This document shows, piece by piece, positions 53,821-63,693 of a stretch of 64,000 nucleotides of DNA. The notes beneath the pieces are model-generated. The model made no database searches, was not told the DNA's origin, and worked only from the letters and a program-made list of their open reading frames with translations. Both the position numbers and the translations under genes were made by a program. Each line of letters opens with the position of its first letter. Within the stretch, counting starts at the first letter, position 1. Source of the DNA: Halobacillus dabanensis (GTDB taxonomy: Bacteria > Bacillota > Bacilli > Bacillales > Halobacillaceae). Location of the stretch: positions 186,001 through 250,000 of the forward strand of contig NZ_FOSB01000005.1 of assembly GCF_900114165.1 (NCBI RefSeq), given 5' to 3'.

Positions 53821-54252
53821 ATGTTCATGGGTGAATTTCAACACAACATTGATAGTAAAGGACGGATCATCGTACCCTCGAAATTCCGTCCGGATCTTGG
53901 TGACAGCTTCGTGCTGACACGAGGTTTAGATCAGTGTCTGTTTGCTTATCCTATGAATGAATGGAAGTTGCTTGAAGAGAAGCTGAAAAAACTTCCCCTC
54001 ACGAAAAAAGATGCCCGCGCTTTCACCCGATTTTTCTTTTCTGGTGCTGTTGAATGTGAAGTGGACAAGCAAGGAAGAATCAACATTCCACCACCGCTCA
54101 GGAAATATGCCTCCCTCGATAAGGAATGTGTGGTCATTGGTGTATCCAACCGGATTGAGTTTTGGAGTCATGAGGAGTGGGAAAGCTATTTCGAAGCATC
54201 CGAAGAGTCCTTCTCAGAAATCGCAGAAAATATGTTGGATTTTGATATCTGA
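53821..54252 (+). CDS. mraZ: Transcriptional regulator MraZ
   Basis: 143 aa with two AbrB-like SpoVT/MraZ domains: [18 protein letters not shown] (about 5-22) and [20 protein letters not shown] (about 76-95). First gene of the dcw cluster, whose transcription it controls. Ribosome site AAGGTGGGGG. A predicted operator lies directly upstream. Confidence 0.95.
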   Translation: MFMGEFQHNIDSKGRIIVPSKFRPDLGDSFVLTRGLDQCLFAYPMNEWKLLEEKLKKLPLTKKDARAFTRFFFSGAVECEVDKQGRINIPPPLRKYASLDKECVVIGVSNRIEFWSHEEWESYFEASEESFSEIAENMLDFDI

Positions 54253-54273
54253 TAGTCAGAAACGAGTGAAACC

Positions 54274-55255
54274 ATGTTTGAACATTATAGTGTATTGAAA
54301 AGTGAAACAATAAACCATTTAGATGTAGACCCGGAAGGTATTTATGTAGATTGCACGTTAGGAGGCGGCGGCCATTCAGAAGCGATTGCTGCTGCGCTGA
54401 CGGGAAAAGGACGCCTTATTTCATTCGATCAGGATGAGATTGCGTTAGAAGCAGCGAAAGAACGTTTGAAGAAGTACGAAGACAGAGTAACCTTCGTTCA
54501 TGCAAACTTTCGTCAATTAGAAGAGAAGTTGGCAGAGCTTGAGGTAACGGATGTCGATGGTGTCATTTACGATCTTGGTGTATCAAGCCCACAGCTGGAT
54601 GTGGAAGAACGCGGGTTCAGCTATCATCAAAACGCCCCACTTGATATGCGGATGAATCAAGAAGATGAGCTGAGCGCGAAAGAGGTCATCAATGAATGGC
54701 CGTATGAAGATCTTGTTCGTATATTTTTTAAGTATGGAGAAGAAAAATTCTCCAAGCAGATTGCGAGAAAGATTGAAGCGGCAAGAGAGTCGAAGCCAAT
54801 TGAAACGACAGGGGAACTTGTTGAATTGATTAAAGAAGGGATTCCTGCCCCAGCCAGGAGGAAAGGCGGGCACCCTGCAAAAAGAATTTTTCAGGCTATC
54901 CGCATAGCAGTTAATGATGAACTTGGTGCCTTTCAGGATAGTCTTCACCAGGCAGCTAGAGTTGTTGGAGTCGGGGGGGAGGATCGCTGTGATCACTTTC
55001 CACTCTCTCGAGGATCGCCTGTGCAAGCAAGCGTTCAAAAAATGGAGTTCCAACCCACCTTTACCGAAAAACATACCAATGATCCCCGAGGAAAAACAGC
55101 CGCCTTTTCGTTTAGTTAGTCGAAAGCCTATAGTAGCCGAAGATTTGGAACTTGAGGAAAACCGCCGCTCTCGTTCAGCGAAATTAAGGATTGTCGAGAA
55201 AGTCAAACCTTGGAATAAGGAATTCGAATTTAATGAAGGGTGGAAACAAACATGA
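54274..55255 (+). pseudogene. rsmH: 16S rRNA (cytosine1402-N4)-methyltransferase RsmH, split by a frameshift
   Basis: Two overlapping frames together give one RsmH. Frame one (from ATG 54274) has the SAM motif [14 protein letters not shown] and runs to [20 protein letters not shown], then becomes nonsense after [11 protein letters not shown] and stops at 55119. The family sequence continues in the +1 frame as [20 protein letters not shown] through [15 protein letters not shown] to 55255. The switch must lie between about 54955 and 54980, near a G7 run at 54973-54979; removing one base restores about 326 aa. It may be a true mutation or a sequencing/assembly error. The restored end overlaps the ftsL start (ATGA). 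Confidence 0.88.
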
Positions 55256-55620
55256 GTGCTGAACAGATTAGAAAACAGCAGCCTTTACAGCAGCCTGAAA
55301 GACAGAAACAGGTCAAAGTAAAGGTACATAAACAGAAATGGATTAGTACCGGAGAGAAGATTCTCTATTCATTCGCTACAGCAGCTGTCCTTGCTGCCTC
55401 TGTATTTTTAGTTCAAACCTCTGCAGCGACAGATGCGATCAATCGTGATATCCGCGGTTTAGAACAGGATATTCAACAACAGCAATCACAGAATGAAAAC
55501 CTTGCCTATCAAGTGAAAGAATTGAGCAATCCAGATCGGATCCTCAGCATCGCTAAAGAAAACGGACTCAATATCCAGAACGCCCAAGTAAAACAAGCCG
55601 GCAAAATCAATAATGAATAA
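55252..55620 (+). CDS. ftsL: Cell division protein FtsL
   Basis: 122 aa bitopic membrane protein. Charged N-terminal cytoplasmic part of about 40 residues, one membrane helix ([20 protein letters not shown]) and an extracellular coiled coil ([20 protein letters not shown]). ATG 55252 overlaps the rsmH stop. FtsL works with DivIC and PBP2B in the divisome. Order rsmH-ftsL-pbpB is standard. Confidence 0.92.
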   Translation: MSAEQIRKQQPLQQPERQKQVKVKVHKQKWISTGEKILYSFATAAVLAASVFLVQTSAATDAINRDIRGLEQDIQQQQSQNENLAYQVKELSNPDRILSIAKENGLNIQNAQVKQAGKINNE

Positions 55621-55636
55621 CGGCTGGTGATGCAAA

Positions 55637-57778
55637 ATGAATAATCGAAACAAGAATTTCAGCACTGTCTTTTTAATCCTCGTGTTTTCGATCATGTTTT
55701 TCATTATTGCCGGACGTTTCCTTTATATTGAAACAGTTGGATCCATTGATGGTGTGGACTTGACTGCCTGGGCAGAAGACATACGGACGACCTCTTATGA
55801 AATCGATGCAGATCGAGGGAAAATTTATGACAACAACGGAATGGTTCTCGCCTACGATCGTCCAACGTATCGATTATATGCGATAGTGGATCCGGAATAT
55901 TCTGCTAACCTTGATCCACCTCAACATGTGACGGACCCAGGAGAAACAGCCAAGAAACTAGCTCCTTTTCTTGATATGAAAGCGAGTGAAATCCAACAGA
56001 CGCTTGAGGAAGGTAAAGAGAATGACCGTTTTCAGGTGGAATTCGGTTCAAATGGACGGTCTCTTTCCCAAGAAGCTAAAGAAGAGATTGAGGAACTTGA
56101 GCTCAATGGAATAAAGTTCAAGCAGGAATCCAGGCGTTATTATCCGAATGGTCAATTTGCTTCGCATGTGATCGGGTTTGCTCGGTCAAAAGAAGGCGAA
56201 ATTAACGGTGTTACTGGTATCGAAAAACAAATGGAAAAGCATTTGCAGGAAGAGAAAGGGAAAATAAGTTACGAACGGGATAAATATGGGACAAAGTTAT
56301 TGGATCCTAATGAGGTTATGACAGAACCTGAAAATGGCAATGATGTGTATCTCACCATCGATCAGAAAATCCAGACATTTTTAGAAGATGCGTTAACTCA
56401 AGTGGAGGAAGAGTATAGTCCCGAAAAAATCATGGCCGCGGTCATGGACCCCGATACAGGGGAAATTTTAGCGATGAGTAACAGACCAAGCTACAACCCG
56501 AACAATATTGGAGATGTAGAGAATTGGTACAATGATATCGTTTCCCATACGTTCGAACCTGGATCCACAATGAAAATTTTCACATGGGCTGCAGCCATTG
56601 ATGCAGGCGTGTATAAAGGGAGCGATGTGTTCCAGTCGGGAACATATAAGGTTCCAGGGCATACGATCGGAGACCACAACAACGGTGAAGGGTGGGGGCC
56701 GATTTCCTATGATGAAGGATTTCAACGCTCCTCAAATGTTGCTGCTTCTAAACTTGCTTTAGAAGTGCTTGGTCCTACGAAACTACGAAAATACTTGTCG
56801 GCGTTTAACTTTGACGAAAAGACAGGTATTGACCTTCCGAACGAAAAGAACGGCCGCTTCGTGTTTGATAGGAAATCTGAACAAGCGACCACTTCCTTCG
56901 GCCAAGGTTCTACGGTCACAGCCATTCAGATGATGACAGCTGCAACAGCAGTAGCCAATGATGGAAAGATGATGCGTCCATATATGTTATCTAAAATCAC
57001 TTCCGGTGACACAGGAGAAGTGTTGAAAGAGAACGAGCCGGACCAAATCGGAACCCCAATCTCGAAGGATACAGCAGACCAAGTGAGAGAGTTGATGGGA
57101 GAGGTTGTGACCTCAGAACAAGGAACAGGGCAGTCGTTCAAATTAGACGACTACACCTTAGCAGGCAAGACGGGTACTGCCCAAATTAGTAAGCCTGGTG
57201 GCGGTTATATGTCCGGCCGTGAAAACTACACCTTCTCATTCATGGGAATGGCCCCTAAAGAAGACCCTGAATTGCTGGTCTATGTAGCTGTTCAACAACC
57301 ACAACTAGAAGCTACGGAACTCGGGTCGGAACCCGTCTCTTATATTGTCCGGACGGTGATGGAGAACAGTCTTCATTATATGGACATCCAACCAGATAAA
57401 GAGACCGATCAATCCTTCTCCCCGCTTACCATGCCTGATGTAGCGGATGAGAGTACAGAACAAGCAGAACAAAAACTGAAAGAAAGCTTTGAAAATGTCG
57501 AAGTGATCGGAAGTGGAGAAAACGTAGAAGCAATCCTTCCTTCTCCTGGCACAAAGGTAGTGGAGAACCAACGGATCATGATTGTAACCGATCAACCCAA
57601 AATGCCGGATTTAACAGGATATTCTGTACGTGATGTTCATAAGCTTGCGAAACACTTCAAGTTGAACATTGAAACGATGGGCAATGGATTTGTAAAAGCC
57701 CAAAGTATCCCAGCAGGATCTAACATAAAAGAAGGCGGATATTTAGTTGTTGAATTAGAACCGCCTCAGTCTGAATAA
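55637..57778 (+). CDS. pbpB: Penicillin-binding protein 2B (division transpeptidase)
   Basis: 713 aa class B PBP. Membrane anchor (about 8-32), PBP dimerisation domain, transpeptidase domain with active Ser310 in EPGSTMKIF, SSN in QRSSNVAAS and KTGTAQ, then two C-terminal PASTA domains (about 590-713; MPDVADESTEQAEQKLKE and MPDLTGYSVRDVHKLAK). It makes septal peptidoglycan with FtsL/DivIC. Confidence 0.95.
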   Translation: MNNRNKNFSTVFLILVFSIMFFIIAGRFLYIETVGSIDGVDLTAWAEDIRTTSYEIDADRGKIYDNNGMVLAYDRPTYRLYAIVDPEYSANLDPPQHVTDPGETAKKLAPFLDMKASEIQQTLEEGKENDRFQVEFGSNGRSLSQEAKEEIEELELNGIKFKQESRRYYPNGQFASHVIGFARSKEGEINGVTGIEKQMEKHLQEEKGKISYERDKYGTKLLDPNEVMTEPENGNDVYLTIDQKIQTFLEDALTQVEEEYSPEKIMAAVMDPDTGEILAMSNRPSYNPNNIGDVENWYNDIVSHTFEPGSTMKIFTWAAAIDAGVYKGSDVFQSGTYKVPGHTIGDHNNGEGWGPISYDEGFQRSSNVAASKLALEVLGPTKLRKYLSAFNFDEKTGIDLPNEKNGRFVFDRKSEQATTSFGQGSTVTAIQMMTAATAVANDGKMMRPYMLSKITSGDTGEVLKENEPDQIGTPISKDTADQVRELMGEVVTSEQGTGQSFKLDDYTLAGKTGTAQISKPGGGYMSGRENYTFSFMGMAPKEDPELLVYVAVQQPQLEATELGSEPVSYIVRTVMENSLHYMDIQPDKETDQSFSPLTMPDVADESTEQAEQKLKESFENVEVIGSGENVEAILPSPGTKVVENQRIMIVTDQPKMPDLTGYSVRDVHKLAKHFKLNIETMGNGFVKAQSIPAGSNIKEGGYLVVELEPPQSE

Positions 57779-57865
57779 CACCATTCCTGGCAGTGTTCTA
57801 ATCGTTTCTCGATTGCATATAGTGATACAAGCTGACTCTATCGACTTCAAAAAGGAGTTATTTAG

Positions 57866-59788
57866 ATGAGACGAGTATCACAAGTGGTCGTAAAGAAACG
57901 ATTAGTCACTGTTTTTCTTGTGGGAATGGTTATTTTTTTTGTCATTGCAGGCAGGCTTGGTTACGTGCAGTTCTTCTTAAGTGACTTCCTTATTTCAAAA
58001 GCAGAAGAATCCTGGAGCAGGGACATTACTTTTGAGCCTGAACGTGGAAAGATTCTCGACACTAATGGAGAAGTGCTTGTCGGAAATCAATCCGCTCCGA
58101 CGGTAATGGTAGTGCCGAGACAGGTAAAGGATGCGGAAAAGACAGCTCAGCACCTCGCACAAATTTTGAACATGAGTGAAGAAAAAGCGTACGAACATGT
58201 AACGAAAGTCACATCTATAGAAAGGATTCATCCAGAAGGCCGCAAAATAAGTGAAGAGCAGGCAGAAGCGATTCAATCGTTACAACTTCCCGGAGTATAC
58301 GTTGCGGAGGATTCAGAGAGGTATTACCCTCATGGTTCGTTCCTTTCCCATGTGCTAGGGTTCAGTGGAATAGATAACCAGGGACTTTTAGGTCTGGAAG
58401 CTTATTATGATGAAGAGCTGAAAGGAGAAAAAGGAGCACTATCTTTTTTCAGTGATGCAAAAGGTAAAAGAATGCCGGACATGGCAGACATCTATAAGCC
58501 CCCAGTGGATGGGAAGGACCTTCAGCTGACCATCGACTACAAAGTCCAGTCGATCATCGAACGTGAACTTGATATAGCTCAAGTGAAATACAATCCTGAT
58601 GGAGCTGTAGCTCTTGCTGTCGACCCGGACACAGGAAAGGTCGTCGGCATGGCGACAAGACCGAACTTCAACCCTGCTAATTATCAGGAAGTAGAACCGG
58701 AAGTATACAACCGTAACCTTCCGGTGTGGAGTACGTACGAGCCTGGGTCGACCTTCAAGATCATCACGTTAGCAGCTGCTCTAGAAGAAGATCTGGTTGA
58801 TCTCGATGAGGATCACTTCCATGACTCTGGGTCGATAAAAGTGGATGGGGCAACATTGCATTGCTGGAAGCGCGGAGGTCATGGGGAACAAACATTTTTG
58901 GAAGTAGTCCAAAATTCTTGTAACCCGGGCTTTGTTAATCTCGGACAACGTTTAGGGAAAGAAAAGTTATTCGAATATATCGATCGTTTTGGCTTTGGCG
59001 AAAAGACTGGTATCGACTTAGAAGGAGAAGGAAAAGGGATATTGTTCAAACCGGAAAATGTAGGTCCAGTGGAACAAGCTACGACAGCATTTGGACAAGG
59101 GGTCTCTGTCACGCCCATTCAGCAAGTCATGGCTGTCGCTGCTGCGGTGAATGGTGGCTATTATTACGAGCCTTATATCCAGGAATCGTGGAAAGACCCG
59201 ATAAGTGGTGAAATATTAGAAGAGAACGAACCGAAATTGAAGGAAAGGGTCATTTCTGAAAAGACGTCAGCAGAAATCCGTCGCTCTCTTGAAAGTGTCG
59301 TTGCGAAAGGGACAGGAAGAGGCGCATATGTGGAAGGCTACCGGGTCGGTGGAAAGACAGGGACAGCACAAAAAGTAGGTCCTGATGGAAGGTATATGGA
59401 AAATAACCATATCGTCTCTTTTATTGGTTTTGCACCTGCTGATGATCCGGAACTTGTGGTTTACCTTGCTATCGATAATCCTAAAAATACAGTCCAATTC
59501 GGTGGAGTGGTAGCAGCTCCGATCGTCGGGAATATCATGGGCGACAGCTTAAGAGCTCTGGGAGTCGAACCGCGTAAAGATGGGCTTGAAAAAGAGTACT
59601 CATGGCCAGATGAACCGCTTGTAGAAGTGCCTGAAGTGACAGGGATGGAAAAAGAGGAATTAAGCCAAATGCTGTTAAATCTCGAAGTGGAAGTGAGCGG
59701 GGAGGGTTCTAAGGTGATAACCCAGGCACCAAAAGCAGGAGTCAAAGTTCCTAGTGGTTCGACCATCCGTGTTTATTTAGGGGAATAA
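57866..59788 (+). CDS. spoVD: Stage V sporulation protein D (SpoVD)
   Basis: 640 aa class B PBP for spore cortex. Active Ser295 in YEPGSTFKI, KTGTAQK and one PASTA domain (about 585-640). Cys333 (LHCWKRGG) and Cys352 (NSCNPGF) match the redox-active pair C332/C351 of B. subtilis SpoVD, which StoA reduces during sporulation. Ribosome site AAAAGGAG. In B. subtilis it is sigma-E controlled; the 87-base gap before it could hold such a promoter but I see no firm match. Confidence 0.95.
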   Translation: MRRVSQVVVKKRLVTVFLVGMVIFFVIAGRLGYVQFFLSDFLISKAEESWSRDITFEPERGKILDTNGEVLVGNQSAPTVMVVPRQVKDAEKTAQHLAQILNMSEEKAYEHVTKVTSIERIHPEGRKISEEQAEAIQSLQLPGVYVAEDSERYYPHGSFLSHVLGFSGIDNQGLLGLEAYYDEELKGEKGALSFFSDAKGKRMPDMADIYKPPVDGKDLQLTIDYKVQSIIERELDIAQVKYNPDGAVALAVDPDTGKVVGMATRPNFNPANYQEVEPEVYNRNLPVWSTYEPGSTFKIITLAAALEEDLVDLDEDHFHDSGSIKVDGATLHCWKRGGHGEQTFLEVVQNSCNPGFVNLGQRLGKEKLFEYIDRFGFGEKTGIDLEGEGKGILFKPENVGPVEQATTAFGQGVSVTPIQQVMAVAAAVNGGYYYEPYIQESWKDPISGEILEENEPKLKERVISEKTSAEIRRSLESVVAKGTGRGAYVEGYRVGGKTGTAQKVGPDGRYMENNHIVSFIGFAPADDPELVVYLAIDNPKNTVQFGGVVAAPIVGNIMGDSLRALGVEPRKDGLEKEYSWPDEPLVEVPEVTGMEKEELSQMLLNLEVEVSGEGSKVITQAPKAGVKVPSGSTIRVYLGE

Positions 59789-59836
59789 GTAGTGGTTTGG
59801 TATAATAATACTTGCACGTAGGTAAGGGTGACACGT

Positions 59837-61312
59837 ATGAAAATGAAAAAACTCTTGCGATTCATTCCTTTTTATAAAGTGACACAACCGATCTCAGAGG
59901 TGATGGTAAAAGGGCTCTCCATGGATTCGAGAACGACAGAACCCGGAGATGTGTTCATATGTTTGCGCGGCGTCGATGTAGATGGTCATCGATTCGCTGA
60001 AGATGCAGTGGCCAAAGGAGCGGTGGCCGTCATTGCGGAGGAGCGGGTGGAAACATCCGCTCCGGTTGTTCTTGTCAACGACACGTCCCGGGCACTCGCT
60101 ATGACAGCTGCTGCATTTTACGATTGTCCAACCGAACATCTTCATATAATTGGAGTAACGGGAACGAATGGGAAGACAACCATCACATACTTGCTGGATG
60201 AAATTTTTCAGCAGCAGAAAGATCGAACAGGAATCATCGGGACCATTCAAGTTAAAATTGATGGGGAGACGTTTCCTGTGAAAAATACAACACCTGATGC
60301 GCTGACATTGCATAAATACTTTCACCACATGCGAAAAGTAAAAGTTGATCAGGCAATCATGGAAGTGTCTTCCCACGCGCTTGACCAGGGAAGAGTCTAT
60401 GGGTGTGATTTCGATATTGCCATCTTCACCAATTTGACTCAGGACCATTTAGATTATCACGAAAATTTCGATGATTATCTTCGTGCAAAGTCCCTATTGT
60501 TCGCGCAATTGGGGAATGGGTATAATAAACAACGGGAGAAATTCGCAGTGATCAATAAGGACTCCCCATCAGCGAAGAAGTTCATTCAGTCCACATCACA
60601 AGGATTGCTCACTTATGGCATCCATGAACAGGCAGATGTGAAAGCAGAAGAATACACAATGACAGAAACGGGTACATCATTCTTAATGACGACACCCATC
60701 GGATCCATCAGGATTGAAAGCCCGCTTATGGGAATATTCAGCATTTACAATATGCTTGCAGCAGCAGGAGCGGCGATTTTGTCCGGAGTCTCTCTTGAAA
60801 CGATACAACGGTCCTTTCAAGAGACGAAAGGAGTGCGTGGGCGTTTTGAGCCTGTTCGTGAAGGGCAGGAATTCGGGGTAGTCATCGATTATGCCCATAC
60901 ACCGGATTCCTTGAAGAATGTTCTCAAGACACTTAGGGATTTATGTAAAGGTTCGATCTGTGTTGTCGTCGGATGTGGGGGAGACCGCGATCGCAGTAAA
61001 CGGCCACTGATGGCACAGGTCAGTACGGAATATGCGGACAGAGTCATTTTTACAAATGATAACCCGCGTTCTGAAAATCCACGACAGATTTTCAAAGATA
61101 TGACCACTCATTTGAATGGTCCTTACAGCATCATCGAAAATCGGGAAAAAGCGATCCGTCATGCATTGGTCCAGGCGCAAAAGGGGGATGTTGTCCTCAT
61201 TGCCGGGAAAGGCCATGAAACATACCAGGAAATTAAAGGCACCCGTTACCATTTCGATGATTGCGAAGTGGCGAAATCAATATTAAAAGAAATGAAGGAG
61301 CGTCCATCATGA
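59837..61312 (+). CDS. murE: UDP-MurNAc-L-Ala-D-Glu--2,6-diaminopimelate ligase
   Basis: 491 aa Mur ligase. ATP loop GVTGTNGKTTITYLLDEI, EVSSHALDQGR and the substrate motif DNPR (FTNDNPRSENP), which marks meso-diaminopimelate specificity; Lys-type enzymes lack this Arg. ATG 59837 is chosen because GTAAGGGTG lies 6-7 bases upstream; the GTG at 59828 overlaps it. Overlaps murF by 4 bases. Confidence 0.94.
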   Translation: MKMKKLLRFIPFYKVTQPISEVMVKGLSMDSRTTEPGDVFICLRGVDVDGHRFAEDAVAKGAVAVIAEERVETSAPVVLVNDTSRALAMTAAAFYDCPTEHLHIIGVTGTNGKTTITYLLDEIFQQQKDRTGIIGTIQVKIDGETFPVKNTTPDALTLHKYFHHMRKVKVDQAIMEVSSHALDQGRVYGCDFDIAIFTNLTQDHLDYHENFDDYLRAKSLLFAQLGNGYNKQREKFAVINKDSPSAKKFIQSTSQGLLTYGIHEQADVKAEEYTMTETGTSFLMTTPIGSIRIESPLMGIFSIYNMLAAAGAAILSGVSLETIQRSFQETKGVRGRFEPVREGQEFGVVIDYAHTPDSLKNVLKTLRDLCKGSICVVVGCGGDRDRSKRPLMAQVSTEYADRVIFTNDNPRSENPRQIFKDMTTHLNGPYSIIENREKAIRHALVQAQKGDVVLIAGKGHETYQEIKGTRYHFDDCEVAKSILKEMKERPS

Positions 61313-62667
61313 TTTTTGAAGTCAAAGAACTAGCACAGTTATTTACCAACCATCAAGGAGCAGCAAATGATCTAATTACTATCGATTCTGTCATGACGGA
61401 CAGTAGAAAAACGGCAAAACAAAGTCTTTTTGTGCCGATCGTCGGGGAGAACTTCGATGCCCACCAATTCCTCGGGGAAGCGATCAAACAAGGAGCAGTT
61501 GCGGCCCTTTGGCAAAAAGATCAGCCTGTACCGCGACTTGCTCCTACAGAATTCCCCTTGTTCTTTGTGGAAGATACGACGAAGGCGCTTCAGCAAGTTG
61601 CCTCGTATTATTTAAATAAAGTGGATCCGATAGTGGTAGGTATCACCGGCTCAAATGGAAAAACGACAACGAAAGATATGGTAGCCTCTGTCCTTGCGAC
61701 GAAATACCAGACACATAAGACAGCCGGAAACTTTAATAATCATATCGGTCTTCCGCTGACAGTGCTATCGATGCCCATGGATACAGAAGCTGCCGTCTTA
61801 GAGATGGGAATGGACCGTGCAGGAGAAATATCCGTATTATCGAACCTGGCTCACCCGGACTACGCGATTATCACGAACATTGGAGAATCTCATATTGAGA
61901 ACCTTGGGTCCCGCGAAGGTATTGCAAAAGCGAAACTCGAGATCACCGAAGGGTTATCATCGGAAGGAACGCTCATCATTGATGCAGATGAAGCCTTGTT
62001 GGAAGACCAGAAAAAAGGTTCAAGAACAGTGTCCTGCGGGTTTGGGGACGATGCCGATTACCGTGCAGCCATTCAACGATTGACAGATGATTACAGCACT
62101 TTTACTGTTCGTGAACATTCCTTTGAATTACCAATGGCTGGGAAACATAATGTAAAGAATGCTACATATGTGATTGCACTTGCCGAACGCCTGGGGCTAT
62201 CCGTGGAAGAGATTCAAAAAGGGTTCAGACAATTAGAAATGTCCGCCATGCGTTTTGAAAAGCATGAAGGCCACAAAGGATCCTTGATCATCAATGATGC
62301 TTATAATGCGTCTCCAACATCTATGAAGGCGATTATCAAAGTTATCAGTGATTTGACATCAAAAAGCAAAAAAGTGTTAATATTAGGTGATATGTTCGAG
62401 CTGGGTGAACATTCCGAAGCATTACATGAAAGTGTTGCCGAGGCTATTGATGCGAATATTCATGCCGTGTATACCATTGGCGATCATTCGCGTAAAATTT
62501 CTGAAGCAATCTCGACCACACACCCAACGATCGACACAAAACATTTCATAGAAAAGAAAGAGCTAAGTCATCACGTCCGTTCACTATTGACGGAGGATAC
62601 GGTCGTACTCATCAAAGCTTCCCGAGGAATGAAATTAGAAGAGTTGCTTGAGAATCTTGTGGATTGA
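61309..62667 (+). CDS. murF: UDP-MurNAc-tripeptide--D-alanyl-D-alanine ligase
   Basis: 452 aa Mur ligase. ATP loop VGITGSNGKTTTKDMVASVL, NFNNHIGLPLTVL, EMGMDRAGEI and the family end INDAYNASPTSMKAII. Start ATG 61309 (ATGA overlap with the murE stop) after GAAGGAG. In B. subtilis murF lies elsewhere on the chromosome; here it is between murE and mraY. Confidence 0.95.
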   Translation: MIFEVKELAQLFTNHQGAANDLITIDSVMTDSRKTAKQSLFVPIVGENFDAHQFLGEAIKQGAVAALWQKDQPVPRLAPTEFPLFFVEDTTKALQQVASYYLNKVDPIVVGITGSNGKTTTKDMVASVLATKYQTHKTAGNFNNHIGLPLTVLSMPMDTEAAVLEMGMDRAGEISVLSNLAHPDYAIITNIGESHIENLGSREGIAKAKLEITEGLSSEGTLIIDADEALLEDQKKGSRTVSCGFGDDADYRAAIQRLTDDYSTFTVREHSFELPMAGKHNVKNATYVIALAERLGLSVEEIQKGFRQLEMSAMRFEKHEGHKGSLIINDAYNASPTSMKAIIKVISDLTSKSKKVLILGDMFELGEHSEALHESVAEAIDANIHAVYTIGDHSRKISEAISTTHPTIDTKHFIEKKELSHHVRSLLTEDTVVLIKASRGMKLEELLENLVD

Positions 62668-62706
62668 TCGATTGGCGATGATGAGGCAAAAGGAGGAGAA
62701 TTACCG

Positions 62707-63693
62707 ATGAACGACTACATACTACTACTAACTATGGTTATTTCATTTGCTATCACTGTTGTGATCTCGCCAATGATCATTCCTTTTTTAAGAAGATTGA
62801 AATTTGGTCAGGCCATCCGCGACGAAGGACCTGAATCTCACCAGAAAAAATCAGGGACACCGACGATGGGAGGCGTGATGATCATCCTTGCAGTGGTGAT
62901 AACGACGCTCATCTCGTCCTACTGGTTTAACCCGAATGCAGAGAACACCCAATTGTTCCTTGTACTATTCGTCCTGGTCGGGTACGGTTTGCTCGGCTTT
63001 TTAGATGATTATATTAAAGTCGCGATGAAAAGAAATCTAGGTCTTACTTCCAAGCAAAAGATGCTTGGTCAAATTGTCATTGCCTTAGTAGTTTATTTAA
63101 TCTTAAGAAATTCTGATTTCCCGACGTTTATCAGTATTCCGGGAACATCGATCGAACTGGATCTTGGCTGGGGCTATGCTTTACTCATTTTGTTCATGCT
63201 TGTTGGTGCTTCAAATGCGGTCAACTTAACAGATGGACTTGACGGTCTGTTAGCAGGAACAGCAGCGATCGCATTCGGAGCCTTTGCTATTTTAGCCTGG
63301 ACAGGTGTGATGAACGTTGAAATTACCATCTTTTCCTTAGCGATTGTCGGGGCGTTGCTTGGTTTTCTTGTTTTCAATGCGCACCCAGCGAAAGTGTTTA
63401 TGGGAGATACAGGCTCCCTGGCACTAGGTGGAGCAATCGCGATTATCGCTATTTTGACTAAGCTTGAACTTGTGCTCGTCATTATTGGCGGTGTCTTCGT
63501 ACTGGAGACGCTTTCTGTCATCATTCAGGTTATTTCTTTTAAAACAACAGGAAAACGTGTATTCAAAATGAGTCCTCTCCATCACCACTATGAACTGAAG
63601 GGCTGGTCCGAGTGGCGCGTAGTCACAACTTTCTGGTCTGTCGGACTCGTCTTTGCCGTACTTGGGATCTATATTGAGGTGATGTTCGGATGA
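62707..63693 (+). CDS. mraY: Phospho-N-acetylmuramoyl-pentapeptide transferase
   Basis: 328 aa, ten membrane helices. Makes lipid I from UDP-MurNAc-pentapeptide and undecaprenyl phosphate. Motifs: [24 protein letters not shown] (Asp pair), [10 protein letters not shown] and [11 protein letters not shown] plus [13 protein letters not shown]. Strong site AAAGGAGGAG. Its stop overlaps the murD start by 4 bases. Confidence 0.97.
   Translation: MNDYILLLTMVISFAITVVISPMIIPFLRRLKFGQAIRDEGPESHQKKSGTPTMGGVMIILAVVITTLISSYWFNPNAENTQLFLVLFVLVGYGLLGFLDDYIKVAMKRNLGLTSKQKMLGQIVIALVVYLILRNSDFPTFISIPGTSIELDLGWGYALLILFMLVGASNAVNLTDGLDGLLAGTAAIAFGAFAILAWTGVMNVEITIFSLAIVGALLGFLVFNAHPAKVFMGDTGSLALGGAIAIIAILTKLELVLVIIGGVFVLETLSVIIQVISFKTTGKRVFKMSPLHHHYELKGWSEWRVVTTFWSVGLVFAVLGIYIEVMFG

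Noticed and set aside
54955-54980. Programmed frameshifting in rsmH
   Set aside because: RsmH is not known to be recoded, there is no clear stimulatory signal, and a +1 shift at G7 is not a classic slippery site. An indel or sequence error is more likely.
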